DNA from: Planctomycetota bacterium
Lineage (GTDB): Bacteria > Planctomycetota > Phycisphaerae > SM23-33
DNA length: 39,640 nt
Assembly: GCA_016235825.1 (NCBI GenBank)
Contig: JACRIL010000217.1
Location: 1 to 39,640, forward strand
Direction: 5' to 3'
Part shown: positions 32,946 to 39,640 of the stretch, piece by piece
How positions within the stretch are numbered: position 1 is the stretch's first letter
How the letters are laid out: each line of letters starts with the position of its first letter
Notes under the pieces: model-generated
Seen by the model: only the letters and a program-made list of their open reading frames with translations
Database searches by the model: none
What the model was told of the DNA's origin: nothing
Position numbers and translations under genes: made by a program

Positions 32946-35171
32946 GTGAACTGGCGGCGATTTACCACCGTATTGCTGGTAATGGGTGGCGGAATGATGC
33001 TACTGGCCTGGTACGTTCAGAACCAGCAGGGCCAAAACAAACCGGCGGCGCCGACCCAGCCGGCATCGGCCTTGGCGACGCAGGCAAGCCGGCCGGCGGG
33101 CGATTCGGGCGGCCCGTCGTCCGGTCCGGCTGCCTCAACGCCGGCGACCGCAGGCGGCCGCGACCAGCCGCAGACCAGCCCGTCCCAAAAGTGGGACCGG
33201 TGGATCACCCTGCAACAGCCGGCACATGAAAAATTCCTGATCGGCTCGCTCGACTCGTCCACCGGCTACAAATTCCAGGTCGAACTGGACAACCTCGGCG
33301 CGGCTATCTACACCGTCAAGCTTTCCGAACATTTTATTTCGGTCAAGGACCGGCAATTCTGGGCGAAAGATCCAAAAGGCTACGAGGAAGCGCTGGCAAA
33401 GGAGCCTGGCAAATATCCCGGCCATTACAGCCTGCTGAATCCCGGCGTGGCTTATGAATGCGGCAAACAGTTCCTTCCGATGGCGACCGGCACGCTGACC
33501 GTCTCGCTGGCCAAAGACAAATCGGTCTTCGGCCAGTGGAATCTTCAGAACGTCGCCTGGCGGCGGGTGCCGGCCGCCGCGACGGCCCCCTCCGACAGCC
33601 AGTCGGCCGTCTACGAATGGTCGGTTTATTACAATCCGCAGCAGGTCGAGCCGACGGGCGAAATGCTCCTGTTTACGGTCCGCAAAACTTACACAGTCCG
33701 CAAGAACAGTTTTTCCGTCGACGTGTCGCTTGAACTGATAAACCACTGGCAAAGGCCGATCTGGGTCACTATCGAACAGAACGGCCCGACGGGTGTGCCA
33801 CACACCGTCGATGCCGGCTCCGCCGTAGACGAACGGCAGACCGTCTATGCCAAATACAATCTGCCGGCAAAAAAGATCAGTTCCTCTCTGCTGGCCAGCG
33901 ACAAGCTGACAAAAATGTCGATTGACAGCCCGGAGGAACTGGGCAGGTCCGACGATCCTGAGAATCAGTGCCTCTGGCTGGGCCAGACCAACAAGTTTTT
34001 TGCCTCGGTCCTCTATGTCAAGCCACCGGGCCAAAACGAGCTTTCCGCGCCGCAATATCGAATCGGGTGGCGTCTGACGGCCGTCGATCAGACGCCGACC
34101 AGCAGGAACGGCCTGATGAGCATTCTGATCGGGCCGGGCAACGCGCAGACGGACGGAAAGCAGGAATACCTGCACGGCCTGGAGGTTCCCCCCGGCGGCA
34201 AGGGCGTCCGCCTGGACATGGACCTCTTCGCCGGCCCGAAGGATCGCGAACTGCTCGAAGGCAAAGAAGGCGTGGCCGGGGCGAAACCGCTCTACGGCCA
34301 ACTGCAGTACATAGACCTGCTGGCCATCTCGCCATGCTGCAATATAGAGTTCTGCGCGGTGAGCTGGCTGGCCCTGGCGATGATGTGGCTGCTGAAGGCC
34401 CTGTCGGGCCTGACGTTGGGCAACTTCGGCCTGGCGATCATGGTGCTGGTGCTGGTAGTCCGCGTGATAATGCACCCGCTGACCCGCTACAGCCAGGTCT
34501 CGATGACGAAGATGTCCAAAAAAATGGCGGCCCTTCAACCGGAGATACAGAAGCTCCGCGAAAAATACGCCGACGACAAGGCCGAACTCAACCGCCAGAT
34601 GATGCTTCTTTACCGCCAGCAGGGCACGGGCATGTCCAGCGGAATGCTCGGCTGCCTGCCCATGCTCGTCCAGATGCCGATCTGGGTGGCGCTGTGGTCG
34701 GGCATACAGGCGTCAGTCGAGCTGCGCCACGCGGCCTTCCTGCCGGTCTGGATAACCGACCTGGCCGCCCCGGACGCGATCCTGAGCTGGACATTCCATA
34801 TCCCGCTGATCGGAAACTCGCTCAACCTTCTGCCGCTCCTGCTGACGGTTGCGATGTACCTCCAGCAGAAGCTCACGCCCCAGATGACGGCGGCTGCCAT
34901 GACGCCCGAACAGGCCAGCCAGCAGAAAATGATGAAGATCATGCTGCCCGGCATGATGTTGCTGATCTTCTACAACATGCCCTCCGGCCTGAACCTTTAC
35001 ATAATGGCCTCTACCTTCGTGGGCGTCATCGAGCAGTATTTCATACGCAAGCACATCAAGGAGAAGGAACAGCAAGATAAGTCGAAGGAAACTGTGGTCG
35101 TCGCGCCGGGCAAGATGTCGCGGGCCAACCGCCCCAAAAAACCCAAAGGGCCGTTCTGGTTCAAACGCTAG
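32946..35171 (+). CDS. yidC: Membrane protein insertase YidC
   Basis: A 741-residue YidC/Oxa1 insertase, which puts proteins into the cytoplasmic membrane with or without SecYEG. It starts with GTG, six nt after the phosphoesterase stop, and its N-terminal TM (8-24) is followed by a Pro/Ala/Gln/Ser-rich linker and a large periplasmic beta domain (about 80-430). The conserved insertase core lies at about 465-715: VVRVIMHPLTRYSQVSMTKM, CLPMLVQMPIWVALWSGIQA and FYNMPSGLNLYIMAST. A basic C-terminal tail ends KPKGPFWFKR, as in YidCs that bind ribosomes. It is longer than E. coli YidC (548). It is not next to rpmH-rnpA, its usual neighbours. Confidence 0.95.
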   Translation: MNWRRFTTVLLVMGGGMMLLAWYVQNQQGQNKPAAPTQPASALATQASRPAGDSGGPSSGPAASTPATAGGRDQPQTSPSQKWDRWITLQQPAHEKFLIGSLDSSTGYKFQVELDNLGAAIYTVKLSEHFISVKDRQFWAKDPKGYEEALAKEPGKYPGHYSLLNPGVAYECGKQFLPMATGTLTVSLAKDKSVFGQWNLQNVAWRRVPAAATAPSDSQSAVYEWSVYYNPQQVEPTGEMLLFTVRKTYTVRKNSFSVDVSLELINHWQRPIWVTIEQNGPTGVPHTVDAGSAVDERQTVYAKYNLPAKKISSSLLASDKLTKMSIDSPEELGRSDDPENQCLWLGQTNKFFASVLYVKPPGQNELSAPQYRIGWRLTAVDQTPTSRNGLMSILIGPGNAQTDGKQEYLHGLEVPPGGKGVRLDMDLFAGPKDRELLEGKEGVAGAKPLYGQLQYIDLLAISPCCNIEFCAVSWLALAMMWLLKALSGLTLGNFGLAIMVLVLVVRVIMHPLTRYSQVSMTKMSKKMAALQPEIQKLREKYADDKAELNRQMMLLYRQQGTGMSSGMLGCLPMLVQMPIWVALWSGIQASVELRHAAFLPVWITDLAAPDAILSWTFHIPLIGNSLNLLPLLLTVAMYLQQKLTPQMTAAAMTPEQASQQKMMKIMLPGMMLLIFYNMPSGLNLYIMASTFVGVIEQYFIRKHIKEKEQQDKSKETVVVAPGKMSRANRPKKPKGPFWFKR

Positions 35172-35300
35172 GTCGTTGAAAGTAGCATGGGCATCTTGCC
35201 CATGAGTATCACGGCCATCTTGGCCGTGGATTTTGCTGTTTTCTGGGCATTTCAGGGGCGAGACGCCCATGCTACTGTAAAGAGACTTTTTCAACGGGCT
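35172..35300. repeat. Hairpin repeat cluster of GTAGCATGGGC type
   Basis: Downstream of yidC three hairpins stand in a row: CATGGGCATCTTGCCCATG, CACGGCCATCTTGGCCGTG and a GGGGCG-type unit in inverse orientation ending GCCCATGCTACT. The outer sequences AGTAGCATGGGC and GCCCATGCTACT are exact complements, and GTTGAAA at the left pairs with TTTTCAAC at the right. The structure is that of two facing REP units and could also end the yidC mRNA. The rest of the gap (to 35482) holds no gene; a weakly supported upward extension of the GH3 frame lies there. Confidence 0.78.
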
Positions 35301-35482
35301 GTTAGGCAGATTGGTTTGGCTTTTTATTGCGTTTTGCAAAAGTAATGCAAACGGAATTTGCCGGTCAGATTGCAGGAAATAAGCCTTTTTACAGCGGCCT
35401 ATCTTGCATTGCTTCTGCGAAATACAATAACAGAGCTTTGCGAAGGCTGCACAGCGATGTGGCAGCGGCAAAGGAGACAGGA

Positions 35483-37234
35483 ATGACTATCGAGAGTTTC
35501 GCGGACGGCGTGCTGTCCAGAATGACGCTGGATGAGAAGATCGGGCAGTGCCTGACCATTTCGTGGCGAGGTTCGACGATCACGCCGTGCGTCATCGACA
35601 CAATAACCAAACTGCACGTCGGCGGACTGCGGGTCGAGCATTACAGTTGCGAGAGCGCGACGGCGAGCTATTACGGCAAGGGGCCCAGGGATGCCAACTG
35701 GAAGCCGCCCAAGGGCTATTTCAAAATCGCCCAGACGTATTTCCGCCCGACGTACCCCTGCTATTCGATCCCTTCGGGCGAGTATGCCGCCCGTCTCAAC
35801 CGGCTGAAAGATATTGCGATGAATCGCCCGTGCGGAGTGCCGCTGCACGTGGCCACCGACTTCGAGGGCGATTTCTCGCACGACATGCATTACAACGGCG
35901 TCAACCTGTTTCCGTCGAACATGGGACTGGCGGCGGGGGGCGGGCCTGAACTTGCATACAAGGTCGGCAAGGCCCTGGCCCGGCAGCTTTCTGCCCTGGG
36001 CATGAACATGCTTCACTCGCCGGTGTGCGACATCAACATCAACCCGAAAAACCCCGAGATAAACATCCGCTCGTTCTGCGACGATCCGGCGACCTTCTGC
36101 AAATATGTTGTCAAGCTGATGATGGGCCTGGAGGATGGCGGGCTGATCGCCACGGCCAAGCATTTCCCCGGCCGGGGCGACTCCAGCATTGACGCCCACC
36201 ACGGCATGCCGGTCCTCAAGGCCGACCGCGGGAGGATGCGCCGGCTGGAATTGGCCCCGTATCAGGCGCTGATCCGCGCCGGCCTGCGGGCCGTTATGAC
36301 CGCCCACTGCCGATATCCGGCCTTCGACGAGTCGGAACTGCCGGCCTCGCTGTCGCCCATCATCCACGCAGACCTGCTCCGCAAAGAACTTGGCTTCCAA
36401 GGCGTGATTACCACCGACGCCATCGGCATGGGCGCCATCGTGAATCGCTGGGGAATACCCGTGGCCAGCGCGATGGCCCTCAAGGCCGGGGCCTCGCTGG
36501 TGCTGCTCAAGTCCGACGGCGAGGTGCGGACGCAGACATTCTTTGAGATCAAGCGATGGGTCGAGTCGGGCCGCATAACGATGGACGAACTGGACGACCG
36601 CGTCCGCCGGCTGCTGATTACGAAGGCCGCTCAGGGATTGTTTAAAAACGGCGGCAAGGTCAGTCCGGCCGCGGCGGAAAAGCCGCTTCGGGATCCGGCC
36701 ATCCGCAAACTGTCCGCCGACGCGGCCCGCTCGTGCGTTACCATCCTCCGCGACCGAAAAAAGCTGCTGCCTGTCAGGCCGGAAAAGAAAAAAGTCCTCG
36801 TCGTCGAGCAGATCGTCCGCGAGGACTTCCTGCCCAACAACATGCACTACCACGCCCACTCGTTCAACGAGTCGATGCTCAAGTTGTCGATGAACCTGAT
36901 AAATGCCGACTGCCACTTTGCCGCCATCGACGAGGAGATCAAACTGATACTCGACCTGGCCCGCCAGGCCGATGTCGTCGTGCTGACGAATTTCTACTGG
37001 CGCGTCTGGCCGGAGAACAACACCCGTCTGATCAAGCTGCTTGCGGCCCGAAAAATTCCGACAGTCGTGGTTACCAACAATCCTTATGAGCGCGGCTCAC
37101 CCAAACAGGCAGGCACGGTCGTATGCACCTACAGCTCAGCCCCCCGTTCGCTCGACGCCGCCGCGGAGGTCATTTTCGGCAAACTCAAACCCACCGCCCG
37201 CTGGCCTCTGGTAAATCTGGCAAAGCCGAAATAG
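35483..37234 (+). CDS. Glycoside hydrolase family 3, NagZ-like beta-N-acetylhexosaminidase
   Basis: A 583-residue GH3 enzyme. The TIM barrel (about 1-350) carries the NagZ-type motif KHFPGRGD (226-233), and in the same flexible loop the D237-H239 pair that acts as general acid/base in this subgroup. The nucleophile is D312 in TTDAIGMG. A C-terminal alpha/beta sandwich (about 390-583) makes it a two-domain form like that of Bacillus NagZ. It should release N-acetylglucosamine from muropeptides during wall recycling or from other glycans. No signal peptide is seen. The ATG has AAAGGAG 9 nt upstream, which decides the start against a longer frame. Activity on other beta-glycosides cannot be excluded. 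Confidence 0.92.
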   Translation: MTIESFADGVLSRMTLDEKIGQCLTISWRGSTITPCVIDTITKLHVGGLRVEHYSCESATASYYGKGPRDANWKPPKGYFKIAQTYFRPTYPCYSIPSGEYAARLNRLKDIAMNRPCGVPLHVATDFEGDFSHDMHYNGVNLFPSNMGLAAGGGPELAYKVGKALARQLSALGMNMLHSPVCDININPKNPEINIRSFCDDPATFCKYVVKLMMGLEDGGLIATAKHFPGRGDSSIDAHHGMPVLKADRGRMRRLELAPYQALIRAGLRAVMTAHCRYPAFDESELPASLSPIIHADLLRKELGFQGVITTDAIGMGAIVNRWGIPVASAMALKAGASLVLLKSDGEVRTQTFFEIKRWVESGRITMDELDDRVRRLLITKAAQGLFKNGGKVSPAAAEKPLRDPAIRKLSADAARSCVTILRDRKKLLPVRPEKKKVLVVEQIVREDFLPNNMHYHAHSFNESMLKLSMNLINADCHFAAIDEEIKLILDLARQADVVVLTNFYWRVWPENNTRLIKLLAARKIPTVVVTNNPYERGSPKQAGTVVCTYSSAPRSLDAAAEVIFGKLKPTARWPLVNLAKPK

Positions 37235-37273
37235 CTGGTGCGGCTGGATGTGCTGTCAGACGGGGATGCTGAA

Positions 37274-37325
37274 GAATCTGAAATTGGAAATTTCAAATCT
37301 CATATCTCAGATTTCAGATCTCAAA
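37274..37325. repeat. AT-rich palindromic repeat, intergenic copy
   Basis: The stretch contains AATCTGAAATTGGAAATTTC followed by AAATCTCATATCTCAGATTTC and mirrors itself. It is the same motif as that read in frame inside the four-helix-bundle gene at 5911-5957. Here it lies in the gap after the GH3 gene. Confidence 0.72.
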
Positions 37326-37357
37326 CACAGGTCCGGGGCGGCCGGGCATCGGGCCTG

Positions 37358-37633
37358 CTAATCCACGACCTCGTATTCTTTGGCCGAGACGGCGTACTTC
37401 GCGCTTTTCACGAGGTAATAGTGTTCGCCCTCTTTCAGGAGCGTCCCGTTAGTCAGGTCCCGCTGGAGGTCCGCCTCGTCGTTGAACTCCAGCAGTTCCT
37501 CATGGTCGAACTTGGGTGCGTTTTCGATGATAAGATGTCGGACCAATGTGAGGGCCCGGGATTTGTTGGTGGTTACCAGCCTGATGGCCGGCTGATCTTC
37601 CTTTTTCTCGACCACTATTACCACTTTCGTCAT
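37358..37633 (-). CDS. Small conserved-looking protein of unknown function
   Basis: A 91-residue protein with mixed alpha/beta character. It starts MTKVVIVVEKKEDQPAIRLV, has a helix (SRALTLVRHLIIEN), an acidic stretch (HEELLEFNDEADLQRDL) and ends with a strand-rich HYYLVKSAKYAVSAKEYEVVD. No signal peptide, membrane segment or metal motif is seen, and I do not recognise the family. The ATG has AAAGGG 9 nt upstream, so it is probably expressed. It is read toward the GH3 gene, 108 nt downstream of the FkbM methyltransferase. It is a plausible soluble cytoplasmic protein; no function can be proposed. Confidence 0.72.
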   Translation of the reverse strand: MTKVVIVVEKKEDQPAIRLVTTNKSRALTLVRHLIIENAPKFDHEELLEFNDEADLQRDLTNGTLLKEGEHYYLVKSAKYAVSAKEYEVVD

Positions 37634-37741
37634 GGCGCAGCCCTTTCCGGATTAAAACTGCAAATATTTTACGCGCCGGCAGGGCAATTTCAAAGGGTTT
37701 GTCTGCCAGGATTTTTGCAGCCATGCCGGACGTTTGCTAAC

Positions 37742-38566
37742 TCAAATTTTAGCCTGCACTTGCGGATAGGCCCATGCGTTGGCCGACCGCCGGAAATTTC
37801 CGCATTCGCGGAGAAATTCCAGCCGCGACTGGAAAGGCTGCCCTGTCTTCTCGGAATAAAGCTGATAGCCCAGGTCCGTCAACTGTTCGTAAAGCCGGCG
37901 AACATCGGAAGATGCGGCGTCGAGGCTGGCCTGGTTGAATTCCATGACCATGACCGGCCGGTGTTTCCGTATTGTCTGCTGCGCCCCGGCGAGAAAGAAC
38001 GGCTCATGGCCGTCGATGTCGATTTTAATCAGGTCGATCCGGTCGATACGCAGTTCGCCGGCAATGTCATCGAGCCGTCGGAGCTGGACGGTCTGCCTGT
38101 CGCCGCCGGCGGTCGTCGGGTGCAGGCTGGCCGTCGATTCCTCCATGACTATTTCCAGACTCCTCTGGCGGTCGGACAGGCCGTAATCGAACACCTCAGC
38201 CCGGCCGGCCAGTCCGTTGGCGTCCAGATGCCATATAAGCCGCTGCCTGTAAGTTTCAACCGGCTCGAAGGCCCAGACCCTGCCCTGCGGCCCTACCAGG
38301 CCGGCAATAATCGTCGTGAAGTATCCGATGTTCGCCCCGACGTCTAGCACCCTCATGCCCGGCCTGACGAAACGCCGGACCAGTTGCGTCGTCTTGGGTT
38401 CAAACGCCCCGCGAAGGAGTATCTGGCGGTCGAGGAACCTCTCCGGCCTCAGCCGCCAACGCAGCTTCTGCCTGCGGACCTCGACCCAGCCGCCGTGCCC
38501 GCGGGCGCGACGGCAATAACCGGCCAGACGGACAACATCCCAGATTTTTTCCGCCAATGTCGCCAT
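37742..38566 (-). CDS. FkbM-family methyltransferase
   Basis: A 274-residue AdoMet-dependent O-methyltransferase of the FkbM family. The AdoMet-binding motif is VLDVGANIGYFT (73-84), followed by VWAFEPVETYRQRLIWHL, in which the acidic residue binds the ribose. The conserved LDD and IDLIKIDIDGHEPFFLAGA segment lies further on, and the C-terminal region has VMEFNQ. These enzymes commonly methylate sugars or lipopolysaccharide components, so a role in glycan decoration is likely, but the substrate is not visible. A ~50-residue basic N-terminal extension precedes the catalytic domain. It lies downstream of the GH39-like gene on the same strand, with 52 nt between. Confidence 0.9.
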   Translation of the reverse strand: MATLAEKIWDVVRLAGYCRRARGHGGWVEVRRQKLRWRLRPERFLDRQILLRGAFEPKTTQLVRRFVRPGMRVLDVGANIGYFTTIIAGLVGPQGRVWAFEPVETYRQRLIWHLDANGLAGRAEVFDYGLSDRQRSLEIVMEESTASLHPTTAGGDRQTVQLRRLDDIAGELRIDRIDLIKIDIDGHEPFFLAGAQQTIRKHRPVMVMEFNQASLDAASSDVRRLYEQLTDLGYQLYSEKTGQPFQSRLEFLRECGNFRRSANAWAYPQVQAKI

Positions 38567-38618
38567 GAGAGGCGGAGATTATACGCACACCCGCTCCAAA
38601 TATCCGCACTTTTTTCCG

Positions 38619-39542
38619 CTAGTCGCGTTGCTCGATCTCCAGCAGCATGACGCCGTAGGGCGGCAGAGCGCCGCGCCACGTGATGCTGCCGTCGGAGGTT
38701 GCCTCGGATACGTTTTGTTCCCGCGGTTTCAGGGAGGCGTTGATTTCTTTTATGCAATCCCGTTTGACCTCTTTCAGAAGTTCCATGGCCGCCAGCGCGT
38801 CCCGTTGCCGGGCGGGCGGCAGCGACACAAAATATGATGTCAGGTTGCCTGGACGCGGCGGCGCCCATGCGGCGGGCGAGGACGGGGGCAGAGCCAGAAA
38901 ATATGCCATGTTGTCTGCGGCGTCTTTTTTGCCCGGCAGTTGAGCCATCTCCGTCTCGCTCCATCGCTGCGCCAGATAATCCCGGGCGGAGGAAACGCCC
39001 TTCTTGACGGCCTTCTGCAGCGACTGATCGATAGCTTCCCGCTGTCCGTAAGCGTTGGCGTTCCGGCTGTCTACGCGGTACTCGCGCAGTCTGTATCGCC
39101 CGGCGGCCGCGTCCTTGAGGGTAATGCGGAGTTCCACGGCTTGCCGTTGTCGCCGGGCCGAGAGCTGCACCGCATCGTATAAAGCCAGTGCCGCTGCACG
39201 CACGTCTGGCGGGGCGTCAAGGGTCTCGATCCGGCGGCGGTCGCTCAGCAGTTGTCGGGGGTCCGAACCTTGTTTTTGAGCCAGTGCTTTCAGCTCCTTG
39301 CCGCTGTGCCCTCCAGCTATTAACTGTTTCAGGGCCAGGTCCTGCAGCATCATTTGAGGCGGGGCAAAGTTTGCCAGTATCACGCGCAGCGTGCGGCCAT
39401 CACGGGCAGCGGCCGCCTGGACGAAGGGGTCTGAAAGTTGAATCGAAACCCGGTTGCCTTGCAACTTTCCCAGCAGGTGGTAGGCGTAATAGCCGGCCTT
39501 GGCTATCACTACAACGAAACTTCCTCTGGCATGATGCAGCAT
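38619..39542 (-). CDS. GH39-like glycosidase C-terminal part, probably frameshifted
   Basis: 307 residues resembling the C-terminal beta domain of GH39-type beta-xylosidase-like proteins, not their catalytic barrel: FVVVIAKAGYYAYHLLGKLQ at the start, YRLREYRVDSRNANAYGQRE (like the HYRIDxxHSNAY motif of that family) in the middle and WRGALPPYGVMLLEIEQ at the end. The MLHHARG start has a stop (TAA) two codons upstream and no Shine-Dalgarno. In another minus-strand frame an open stretch runs from the window edge, reading LRRLGVKLYKLRC, just as would be expected directly before LHHARGSF. The gene is therefore either broken by a frameshift near 39535-39545 or affected by an assembly error. The catalytic part lies beyond the right edge. 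Confidence 0.62.
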   Translation of the reverse strand: MLHHARGSFVVVIAKAGYYAYHLLGKLQGNRVSIQLSDPFVQAAAARDGRTLRVILANFAPPQMMLQDLALKQLIAGGHSGKELKALAQKQGSDPRQLLSDRRRIETLDAPPDVRAAALALYDAVQLSARRQRQAVELRITLKDAAAGRYRLREYRVDSRNANAYGQREAIDQSLQKAVKKGVSSARDYLAQRWSETEMAQLPGKKDAADNMAYFLALPPSSPAAWAPPRPGNLTSYFVSLPPARQRDALAAMELLKEVKRDCIKEINASLKPREQNVSEATSDGSITWRGALPPYGVMLLEIEQRD

Positions 39543-39640
39543 CGCAGCTTATACAACTTGACGCCAAGTCTGCGTAACCGCCTGAGTTTGGCTTTCACGT
39601 GGGACTGCCGTGCGCGCCGATTGCGGTTCTGCGTCTCGGT

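Noticed and set aside
35327..35482. N-terminal extension of the GH3 protein by 52 codons.
   Set aside because: A strong AAAGGAG precedes ATG 35483, and the extension has no signal peptide or family similarity.

Overview
The window is about 39.6 kb of GC-rich bacterial chromosome. It encodes housekeeping genes (asd, dnaG, rpoD, murD, tig, two clpP, yidC) mixed with glycoside hydrolases and several gene types I associate with Planctomycetota: VIT/VWA proteins beside a cohesin-like protein, a DUF4159-type protein with an alpha/alpha-barrel domain, a paired active/inactive M16 peptidase, and many hairpin-type intergenic repeats. A Phycisphaerae-like planctomycete is the best guess. This is inference from gene content; there is no rRNA or tRNA in the window.

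Layout. Left edge (1-3917, minus strand): the first codons of a likely transposase, then a compact operon read right to left: aspartate-semialdehyde dehydrogenase, a sodium:neurotransmitter-symporter (NSS) transporter, a small membrane protein that overlaps it by 4 nt, and a membrane-anchored HEAT-repeat protein. 3918-4677 is a repeat-filled gap. 4678-12496 (minus): GH43 enzyme, four-helix-bundle protein, RpoD, DnaG, a fused DNA methyltransferase/Mrr-like nuclease and a creatininase-family amidohydrolase. 12663-18602 (plus): beta-glucuronidase, a repeat plus a relic of another gene, then an overlapping trio of an inactive M16 subunit, an active M16 subunit and MurD. 18603-19407 is a second repeat-filled gap.

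19408-28898 (minus, read right to left): an MscS channel fused to a ParB-like domain; trigger factor with its own promoter, two ClpP subunits and a lipoprotein; then an ECF sigma factor, a membrane anti-sigma protein with a dockerin-like motif, a cohesin-like secreted protein and a VIT/VWA protein. 29021-31786 (minus) is the large DUF4159-like protein, whose signal peptide is split by an in-frame palindromic insertion. 32103-37234 (plus): metallophosphoesterase, YidC and a GH3 NagZ-like enzyme. 37358-39542 (minus): a small unknown protein, an FkbM methyltransferase and the C-terminal part of a GH39-like protein that is probably frameshifted.

Functionally the window combines protein quality control (Tig, ClpP, YidC, M16), replication and transcription initiation (DnaG, RpoD, ECF sigma), cell-wall metabolism (MurD, NagZ-like GH3) and plant- or host-glycan degradation (GH2, GH43, GH39-like). 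The most unusual items are the MscS-ParB fusion, the in-frame repeat insertion in the DUF4159 signal peptide, two ~0.5 kb foldback-type repeats, and the sigma/anti-sigma/cohesin/VWA surface module.
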